The position numbers and the translations under genes were made by a program. 15,698 nucleotides of DNA from positions 1-15,698 of the forward strand of contig JAFAEX010000153.1 in NCBI GenBank assembly GCA_023423795.1, written 5' to 3'. Of this stretch, positions 1 through 4,838 are shown piece by piece. The stretch's first letter is position 1; the number at the start of each line of letters is the position of its first letter. Source of the DNA: Chloroflexota bacterium. Lineage in GTDB: Bacteria; Chloroflexota; Chloroflexia; Thermomicrobiales; UBA6265. The notes under the pieces were generated by a model. It saw nothing but the letters and a program-made list of their open reading frames with translations, made no database searches and had not been told where the DNA came from.

Positions 1-68
1 CGCCACCCCGCCACACGCGCGGGAGGCGGGGGGACGGCTCAGGATAACCGCGGCAGGGCCGCCCGCGA

Positions 69-524
69 TCAGGTGAGGTGGACGACCTCCAGGTCGCCCC
101 AGACCCGCTGCAGCCGCTCGGCGACGAGGCGGCGGTGGCACTGCTCCGGCGTCGCCTCGCTGCACAGCAGGCAGTTTGGCGCGCGCAGGAACGCGTCGCG
201 GTCGAGGATGCCGGGCACCCCGCGCTCGTCCATCAGCGCCTCGAATCGCGCGACGTAGCGGTTCCAGTCCCCGTCGGTGCGGTAGTCCCCGAGGATCGCG
301 GGAGTCGGCGCGAGGGTCGGTAGGTGGACGTAGCCGCAGCCGCCGGCCAGCCGGTCGAGGAAGTACGGCAGGTCGCGCCCGTTGGCGAACCCGGCGAGTT
401 GGCCGCCGGGCTTCAACCGGGTATCGACCAGCCGCCGCACGCCGGCCTCGGCGAGCAGGCCGAAGAAGCGCTCGGCCGATTTCTGGGTGAACCCGATGGT
501 GTACAGGCGTTGGGTCGCCGTCAC
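69..524 (-). CDS. DUF488 family protein (second gene of a tandem pair)
   Basis: A 151-residue protein of the DUF488 family, whose biochemical role is not established. The family hallmarks are visible: an N-terminal YTIGFTQKSAERFF strand-helix (the usual place of the IGHS/IGFT motif), VDTRLKPGGQ near residue 34, and a C-terminal cysteine/histidine cluster LLCSEATPEQCHRR (Cys118, Cys121, Cys129, His130). I chose the GTG at 524 because it overlaps the TGA of the upstream gene (GTGA) and has GGGAGG four bases before it. An upstream extension to about 1040 has no DUF488 similarity and lies in another frame of the neighbouring gene. It is probably co-translated with its paralogue at 521-1156. The Cys cluster resembles a metal or redox site, but that is inference. 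Confidence 0.88.
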   Translation of the reverse strand: MTATQRLYTIGFTQKSAERFFGLLAEAGVRRLVDTRLKPGGQLAGFANGRDLPYFLDRLAGGCGYVHLPTLAPTPAILGDYRTDGDWNRYVARFEALMDERGVPGILDRDAFLRAPNCLLCSEATPEQCHRRLVAERLQRVWGDLEVVHLT

Positions 525-1156
525 ATCGCCTCCCGGTCGAGATAGGTGTTCACATCGAACAAGGTTTCCCTGACGACCGGCGGTTCCAGCCGGACCGCAT
601 CCTCGATCCGGCCATCTTTCCTGATGTGGCGCACGCCCACCCCGCGATCCAGCAACGCCTGCGCGACCAGGTGGTGGCGGTGGCACCGGTTCGGGTCTTC
701 CTCGCTGCACATCATCGCGGTCGGCGCGTCGGCCGCCAGTTCCAAAAGGCGTTCGACGCCCTCCCGAAACCACGGTTCCCGCGCGACGGCCGGGTAATCG
801 ACCAGGTTCAGGTAATCGGCGTGGCCTTCGGGCACGACGCCGTTCTTGTAGAGCGCGGGATCGCTCGGCCGGCCGCCCAGTTTTTCGCCGCCAAAGGCAT
901 AGCCGATCCCTCGGCTCCGCAGCGCCGCCCGGAGTTCGCGCTGGTTGAAATGCAGCGCGAAGCGGCTGTAGGGCGACGTGCGGACGTCCACCACCGTGGC
1001 GATCCCGTGCCGCTCCAGCAAGGCGAGGAATACGTCGCAATCGAGCGTGCTGTGGCCGATCGAGTGGACGACGGTGAGGATGGCCGACTCGTCACCATTG
1101 GCAGCCGAAGCATCAAGCGGATGGTGTTGCAGCGGATGACGATGGGCATCCTTCAC
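521..1156 (-). CDS. DUF488 family protein (first gene of a tandem pair)
   Basis: A 211-residue DUF488 protein. It begins its domain at VVHSIGHSTLDCDVF (about residue 29), continues with VVDVRTSPYSRF (residues 55-66) and NQREL, and carries the conserved MMCSEEDPNRCHRHH cluster (Cys150, Cys158, His159). The GTG start at 1156 is supported by GGAGGT five bases upstream; the first 28 residues are His/Asp-rich and precede the domain. It overlaps the next gene by four bases. The two paralogues belong to different subtypes: one has IGHS with a longer C-terminal tail ending in VNTYLDREAM, the other has IGFT and is shorter. They are therefore an old pair rather than a recent duplication. Function is unknown; its 3' neighbour is its only evident partner. 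Confidence 0.9.
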   Translation of the reverse strand: MKDAHRHPLQHHPLDASAANGDESAILTVVHSIGHSTLDCDVFLALLERHGIATVVDVRTSPYSRFALHFNQRELRAALRSRGIGYAFGGEKLGGRPSDPALYKNGVVPEGHADYLNLVDYPAVAREPWFREGVERLLELAADAPTAMMCSEEDPNRCHRHHLVAQALLDRGVGVRHIRKDGRIEDAVRLEPPVVRETLFDVNTYLDREAM

Positions 1157-1194
1157 GGGTCACCTCCGATCGGCCCCACCGCCACGGCATCGCT

Positions 1195-1282
1195 GACCGT
1201 CATCTCGAGCTTGCCGAGGGAACTCGTCGTCCGCACGAATCCGGGAAGAACGAGATCCCTCGGCAAGCTCGGGATGACGGTC
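1195..1282. repeat. REP-like inverted repeat, copy 1
   Basis: Two 33-nt arms (1195-1227 and 1250-1282) are reverse complements with two mismatches, separated by a 22-nt loop. The core reads CATCTCGAGCTTGCCGAGGG in the left arm. The same core recurs at 7820-7849 and 10939-11029 and, diverged, at 4647-4729. It fills most of the gap between the peroxiredoxin and DUF488 genes and could form a long hairpin in either transcript. No transposase lies nearby. Confidence 0.85.
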
Positions 1283-1386
1283 GGGACGGCCGGTACGACG
1301 AAGGATCGAGCGGACATGCAGACGCCGAGCCCGTGCGGTTGTTGCACCGGATCGACGCATTGACGCCAGGGAAGCAGCGCCTAGGT

Positions 1387-1848
1387 TCACTCCGCCGGCG
1401 TGATCTCGTCCTGCGCCTCCTGGATGGCCCGGAGGATGTTGGCGGGCGGCGGCGCGCCGCGCTTCCAGAAGATGATCCGGCCGTCCTTGCCGACGACCAC
1501 CACGGTGCGCTCGATGCGGTCGCCGGTGGGCTTCAGCGCGTCGTAGGCGCGGGAAACGGCGAACCCCTCGTCCACGAGGAGGTCCACCCGGAGCGAAAAG
1601 GCGTCGATGAACGCCTGGTGGCTGGCGGCGTCGGCCTCGTTGACGCCGAAGGGAATCGTGTCGGCCTCTCGGAACTGCTCGATGGCGTCGCCCACGGCGA
1701 CGAGCTGGTTCGTTCAGCCGCTGGTCTTGTCCTTGGGGTAGAAAATCAGCAGGGCGCGCTGGCTGCCCCGCAGGTCGCTGAGCCGGACCTCGTCGCCGCG
1801 CGAGGTGCGCAGCGCGAAGTCGGGCGCGACGTCGCCGATCTCGGGCAT
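1387..1848 (-). CDS. Peroxiredoxin (BCP/AhpC-TSA type), candidate selenoprotein with in-frame UGA at codon 45
   Basis: A 153-residue thioredoxin-fold peroxiredoxin that would reduce hydroperoxides in the cytosol. It starts at the ATG at 1848 (GGGAG about nine bases upstream) with the family opening MPEIGDVAPDFALRTSRGDE. It reaches FYPKDKTSG and then TGA at 1716-1714, and continues in the same frame as TNQLVAVGDAIEQF through VVVVGKDGRIIFWKRG to a TGA at 1387. In E. coli BCP the peroxidatic cysteine is Cys45 in PGCT; here the UGA is codon 45 in SG-U-T. A 7-bp hairpin with a GUG loop lies 18 nt after the UGA. No Cys codon occurs anywhere in the gene, so it would be a one-selenocysteine enzyme without a resolving cysteine. 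The alternative is a TGC/TGT-to-TGA nonsense mutation. The intact downstream frame and the hairpin argue against decay. The selenocysteine machinery is not in the window. Confidence 0.85.
1686..1702 (-). promoter_or_regulatory. Candidate bacterial SECIS hairpin in the peroxiredoxin mRNA
   Basis: Read on the minus strand, the sequence is CGTCGCC-GTG-GGCGACG: a perfect 7-bp stem with a 3-nt loop starting with G. The loop begins 19 nt after the UGA (1716-1714). This agrees with the published bacterial SECIS rules: a small apical loop, G in its first two positions, 16-37 nt downstream of UGA. It would recruit SelB for selenocysteine insertion. GC-rich hairpins are common in this DNA, so position and loop sequence carry the weight. 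Confidence 0.72.
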
Positions 1849-1897
1849 CGTTGCCGTCTCCCGGTGGAAGCGCGGCGCACGCGCGCCGCCGTTGGCA

Positions 1898-1914
1898 CAT
1901 GCTACCCGAGCATG
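1898..1914. promoter_or_regulatory. Small palindrome between the divergent UGA-containing genes, possible operator
   Basis: CATGCT-ACCCG-AGCATG is a perfect 6-bp inverted repeat with a 5-nt spacer. It sits near the middle of the 113-bp gap from which the peroxiredoxin and the MerB-like gene are transcribed in opposite directions. A TTGGCA just before it (1892-1897) could be a -35, but no convincing -10 is seen. One site could control both genes; this is inference from position. Confidence 0.35.
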
Positions 1915-1961
1915 GAACGTGCGGGGAGTTCGCCTCGGACGGGACGGCGGGGAGGTGATCC

Positions 1962-2639
1962 ATGCAACGCGACGGCGCGGATATCTGGCGGGTCCGGCAC
2001 GCGCTCTACGCGGAGACCGCCGCAACCGGCGCGATCCCCTCCCCCGCCCGGCTGGCGGCCCTGCTCGGCATCGCGCCGAGCGACGCGTGGACGGCACTGG
2101 CGCACCTGGAGCGGCGACGGATCGTCGTGCTGGACCACGAACGGCGGTCGGTCGTGATGGCGCACCCCTTCTCCGGCGTCGAAACGCCGTGGGTCGTCCA
2201 CGCCGCCGGCCGGCGCTTCGTCGCCAATTGCGCCTGGGACACGTTCGGGATCGCGGCGGCGCTGGACGAGGACGCCGCGATCGAGGCCGTCTACGCCGAG
2301 GACGGCGCACCGGCCCGCCTGGCGGTGCGCGACGGCGTCCCGTCCGGCGAGGGTGTGGTCCACCTGCTGCTGCCGCCGCGGGAGTGGCAGGTGGACTTCT
2401 TTTCGACCTGAGGCTCGATGCTCCTCTTCCGGTCGGAGGAGGGCGTTCGCCGCTGGTGCGCGACACGGGCCGTCGAACCGGGCGCGATCCTGTCGCTGCC
2501 GGAGGCGTGGCGGCTGGCGGTCGCGTGGTTCGGCGACGTGCTGTACCCAGCGTTCCGCGGCCACACCCCGGCGGACACCGCGCGCCGGTTCCGCGCCGCC
2601 GGGTTTACCGGATCGTTCTGGGAGGCGGGCACGGGCTGA
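1962..2639 (+). CDS. MerB-like alkylmercury lyase family protein, candidate selenoprotein with in-frame UGA at codon 150
   Basis: A 225-residue protein when the TGA at 2409-2411 is read as selenocysteine. Residues 25-65 form a winged-helix-like segment (PSPARLAALLGIAPSDAW). The catalytic region carries VANCAWDTFGI with Cys90 and Asp93, matching MerB Cys96/Asp99. Just before the TGA comes WQVDFFST; after it, in frame, GSMLLFRSEEGVRRW and a helical tail to the TGA at 2639. The UGA lies 60 residues after Cys90; in E. coli MerB, Cys159 lies 63 after Cys96, so the UGA falls on the second catalytic cysteine. MerB Cys117 is a Tyr here (111). A near-perfect Shine-Dalgarno (GGAGGTGATC) precedes the ATG. 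MerB cleaves carbon-mercury bonds by protonolysis; this relative's substrate is unknown. A simple nonsense mutation is the alternative; the SECIS-like hairpin after the UGA argues against it. Confidence 0.85.
2423..2442 (+). promoter_or_regulatory. Candidate bacterial SECIS hairpin in the MerB-like mRNA
   Basis: CCTCTTCC-GGTC-GGAGGAGG folds into an 8-bp stem (one U-G wobble) with loop GGUC. The loop starts 20 nt after the UGA at 2409-2411. The GGUC loop resembles the GGUCU apical loop of the E. coli fdhF SECIS, and the spacing lies within the 16-37 nt bacterial range. It is coding sequence for LLFRSEE, so it is constrained by two demands at once. Confidence 0.75.
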
Positions 2640-2987
2640 CAGGTTGCATACGCCGTCCGGTTGACTGGTGCGGAATTCTGTCCGTCGGTCGTAGGGGCGG
2701 CGACGGCGCCGGTCCGACCGGGCGTTCGCGCCAGCGGGGCGAAGTGCGCGGCGTCGCCGCAACGAGGTGCCTTGCTGGTGCCTCTGGCCGCGGCCGCCAG
2801 CCGTTCCGCGCCGGTTCCGTTCCGGTCGTCCCGGCGGCCCAAGTCCAGATTCGCGTCGTCCGTCGCTCGTTGCGCCGACCGGCGAGGTCCCGCGCCGATC
2901 CCGGGAGCAGGGCGACCCGCGAAAGCGGGCGCCGGTCGCGCCGCCCATCCACAGTCCTATCTGGATCAAGAACCCGAAAACCGGAGC
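2640..2987. other. Intergenic stretch without a supported gene
   Basis: About 350 bp between the MerB-like gene and the ssu promoter. Open frames exist on both strands, but they are Arg/Pro/Ala-rich, lack ribosome binding sites and resemble no family I know. A 12-nt string TCGTAGGGGCGG (2689-2700) recurs at 10870-10881 in another intergenic gap and may be a fragment of an interspersed repeat. No terminator hairpin for the upstream gene stands out. Confidence 0.5.
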
Positions 2988-3016
2988 TTGACATCCGGCC
3001 CACCGGCCGGTATTGT
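2988..3016 (+). promoter_or_regulatory. sigma70-type promoter of the ssu operon
   Basis: TTGACA (2988-2993), a 17-bp spacer, then TATTGT (3011-3016). The -35 is a perfect consensus and the -10 matches 4 of 6. Transcription would begin near 3022-3024, inside the operator that follows, leaving a leader of about 55 nt before ssuE. Confidence 0.82.
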
Positions 3017-3020
3017 CCCT

Positions 3021-3045
3021 AAAGTCCACCGATATGGTAGACATT
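3021..3045. promoter_or_regulatory. Operator of the ssu promoter, shared with the cys promoter
   Basis: A 25-bp element with half-sites AAAGTCCACC and GGTAGACATT (6 of 7 core pairs match around a 5-nt centre), starting 4 nt after the -10 box and covering the expected start site. Its outer bases match the element at 11698-11722, which sits 3 nt after the -10 of the sulfate operon. A site here should act by repression. The regulator is not in the window. Confidence 0.68.
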
Positions 3046-3078
3046 AACAGCGATACCCGATCCGCAGGAGGACAATCC

Positions 3079-3639
3079 ATGCACGACGTCGTCACCGTCG
3101 GGGGAAGCCCGGCGGTTCCGTCTCGCTGCGCCGCCGCCCTCGGCGCGGTGCGCCGCTCGCTGGACGAGGCCGGGTTTTCGACCAACGGCATCGAGGTCCG
3201 CGACCTGAACGCCGAAGGGCTGGTCTGGGCGCGCTTCGACGAGCCGACGGTCCGGACCGCCATCGACGCCGTTCAGGAAGCGCGGGCGCTGGTCGTCGCC
3301 ACCCCCGTCTACAAGGCCGCCTACTCGGGGCTGCTGAAGACCTTCCTCGACCTGCTGCCGCCGGGTTCGCTGGCCGGCAAGACGATCCTGCCGGTGGCGA
3401 CCGCCGGTTCGCTCGCCCACTGCCTCGCGCTCGACTACGCGCTCAAGCCCGTCCTCGGCGCGCTCGGCGCACGCCACATCCTGCAGGGCGTGTGCCTGCT
3501 GGATGCCGACTTCATCTACCACGAGGACGGCTCGGTCGATCTGGCTCCCGCCGCCGCCGAGCGCCTGAAGAACGCCATCGACGCATTGCAGGACGGGCTC
3601 GGCGCGCCGGCCGAGCGGGTCCAGGAGGTTGCAGCGTGA
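3079..3639 (+). CDS. ssuE: NAD(P)H-dependent FMN reductase SsuE
   Basis: A 186-residue flavodoxin-fold reductase that supplies FMNH2 to the alkanesulfonate monooxygenase. The phosphate-binding opening VTVGGSPAVPSR (residues 5-16) matches the SGSPRxxSR motif of SsuE. ATPVYKAAYSGLLKTFLD (74-91) is the usual second flavin loop. The segment SLAHCLALDYALKPVLGALG carries Tyr120 at the place of the E. coli pi-helix Tyr118, which separates SsuE from general FMN reductases. Length is close to the E. coli protein (191). I chose ATG 3079 because AGGAGG lies just upstream; an in-frame start at 3013 would lie inside the -10 box. It is the first gene of the operon and overlaps ssuA by four bases (GTGA). 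Expression is probably controlled by the promoter/operator at 2988-3045. Confidence 0.93.
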   Translation: MHDVVTVGGSPAVPSRCAAALGAVRRSLDEAGFSTNGIEVRDLNAEGLVWARFDEPTVRTAIDAVQEARALVVATPVYKAAYSGLLKTFLDLLPPGSLAGKTILPVATAGSLAHCLALDYALKPVLGALGARHILQGVCLLDADFIYHEDGSVDLAPAAAERLKNAIDALQDGLGAPAERVQEVAA

Positions 3640-4637
3640 TTGCCCACACGACGCCGCTCGCCCACTCGCTCGACCGCCGCGGCCTGCTCGCCGGGCTGGC
3701 CTTCGCCGCCGCCTCGTTCGGCGCGCTCTCCTTCGCCCGCCCGGCCCGCGCCGCCGGCGAGTTCCGCATCGGCTACCAGAAGGGGTCGTCGAGTCTCCTG
3801 GTGCTCAAGTCGCGCGGGCTGGTCGAAGAAACGCTCTCCCCGCTCGGCTTCACGGTGACCTGGACCGAGTTCACCTCCGGCCCGCCGCTGCTGGAAGCGC
3901 TCAACGCCGGCAGCCTCGACTTCGGCGCGACCGGCGCGCCGCCGCCGATCTTCGCCCAGGCCGCCGGGGCCGACCTCGTCTACGCGCTGGCCACCAAGGC
4001 GTCGCCGCTCACCAACGCGATCCTCGTTCCGAAGGATTCGCCGATCACCGGCGCCGAGGGGCTCAAGGGCCAGCAGGTCGCCGTCGCCAAGGGGTCCAGC
4101 GCCCACGCCCTGCTGATCAAGGCGCTGGAGCAGGCGGGGCTGACCTGGGACGACGTCGAACCGGTCTACCTCCAGCCGGCCGACGCCAAGGCCGCCTTCG
4201 AGGGCGGCAGCGTCGGCGTCTGGTCGATCTGGGACCCCTACTACGCGGCGACGGAACTGGCGATCGACGCCCGCGCCATCGCCACCGGCGAGACGGTCGG
4301 CGTCTCCAACCGCTCCTTCTACCTCGCCGCCCGCTCCTTCGCGACGGACCACGCCGACGCCCTCGCCGCGGTCGAGGCGGCCCTGACCCAGTCCGACGCC
4401 TGGGCCGGCGACCACCCGGACGAAGTCGCCGAGATGATCTCCGAACAGACCGGCATGGACGCCGCCGTGACCCGCCACGTCGAAGGGCGCCGCGTCTACG
4501 GGCTCGAACCGCTCACCGCCGAGATCATCGCCGAGCAGCAGGACCTGGCCGACGTCTTCCTCGGCCTCGGGCTGATCCCGGAGCGGATCGACATCGCCGC
4601 GGCGGTGATCGCCCCGGCGGAGCCGGCCAACGCCTGA
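3636..4637 (+). CDS. ssuA: Aliphatic sulfonate ABC transporter substrate-binding protein SsuA
   Basis: A 333-residue exported binding protein for alkanesulfonates. Residues 1-39 form an export signal with a twin-arginine motif (LDRRGLLAG) and a hydrophobic stretch ending in ARPARA. The mature protein opens with FRIGYQKGSSSLLVLKSRG, the characteristic start of SsuA/TauA-type proteins, followed by SGPPLLEALNAGSLDFG (ligand-site region) and WSIWDPYY. I chose the GTG at 3636 because AGGAGG lies seven bases upstream and the start overlaps the ssuE stop (GTGA), so translation is probably coupled. Taurine (TauA) is the alternative ligand; the flanking ssuE and ssuD favour linear alkanesulfonates. 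The gap after it holds a large hairpin, so downstream expression may differ from ssuEA. Confidence 0.92.
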   Translation: MIAHTTPLAHSLDRRGLLAGLAFAAASFGALSFARPARAAGEFRIGYQKGSSSLLVLKSRGLVEETLSPLGFTVTWTEFTSGPPLLEALNAGSLDFGATGAPPPIFAQAAGADLVYALATKASPLTNAILVPKDSPITGAEGLKGQQVAVAKGSSAHALLIKALEQAGLTWDDVEPVYLQPADAKAAFEGGSVGVWSIWDPYYAATELAIDARAIATGETVGVSNRSFYLAARSFATDHADALAAVEAALTQSDAWAGDHPDEVAEMISEQTGMDAAVTRHVEGRRVYGLEPLTAEIIAEQQDLADVFLGLGLIPERIDIAAAVIAPAEPANA

Positions 4638-4646
4638 CGCACCGTC

Positions 4647-4729
4647 CCGCCGGCCCGAGCCTGCCGGGGAATCGCGCCCGCCGCGCTGATCCACGCGGCC
4701 CCTATTCGTCGGCAGGCTCGGGCCGGCGG
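4647..4729. repeat. Perfect 20-bp inverted repeat in the ssuA-ssuD gap (diverged REP-like copy)
   Basis: Arms 4647-4666 (CCGCCGGCCCGAGCCTGCCG) and 4710-4729 are exact reverse complements around a 43-nt loop. The left arm and adjoining bases resemble the REP-like core found at 7820 and 10939 (CCCGAGCCTG, then CG and a G-run). Inside the operon it could stabilise the ssuEA message or attenuate transcription into ssuDCB. Confidence 0.8.
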
Positions 4730-4730
4730 A

Positions 4731-4838
4731 ATGGCGACCATCACGCGAACCAGCATGCACGTCGCGGACGCCGAAACGGCGTCCGCCAGCCACGCACTGC
4801 CCCGAATTCCGGCACGCTCGCGCAGGAGTCCGCGATGA
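4731..4838 (+). CDS. Possible 35-residue leader ORF coupled to ssuD
   Basis: ATG at 4731 opens a frame (MATITRTSMHVADAE and on) ending in TGA at 4836-4838, which overlaps the ATG of ssuD as ATGA. Such coupling is typical of real pairs in this window. Only a poor GGCGG lies upstream, and the peptide resembles nothing I know. It could be a translated leader or chance. Confidence 0.22.
   Translation: MATITRTSMHVADAETASASHALPRIPARSRRSPR

Noticed and set aside
1..68. CCCCGCC/GGCGGGG inverted repeat (6-12 and 25-31) as a terminator for the DUF488 genes
   Set aside because: Only 7 bp with a 12-nt loop and no T-run, in DNA where such pairs arise often by chance; too weak to call.
1714..1716. In-frame TGA read as a true stop splitting the peroxiredoxin into a short N-terminal piece and a 102-residue piece starting at GTG 1695
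   Set aside because: The frame and family similarity continue directly through the TGA, the TGA is at the catalytic position, and a SECIS-like hairpin follows. The GTG at 1695 lies inside that hairpin and has no ribosome binding site.
2409..2411. In-frame TGA read as the end of a 149-residue protein, with a separate 73-residue gene from ATG 2418
   Set aside because: The second piece is the conserved C-terminus of the MerB-like family in the same frame, has no ribosome binding site, and starts only two codons after the TGA.
2661..3047. Open frames on both strands between the MerB-like gene and ssuE
   Set aside because: Arg/Pro/Ala-rich composition, no ribosome binding site, no recognisable family; one runs through the ssu promoter and operator.
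3013..3078. Upstream in-frame start for ssuE at 3013
   Set aside because: It lies in the -10 box and operator; ATG 3079 has AGGAGG at the right distance and matches the SsuE N-terminus.
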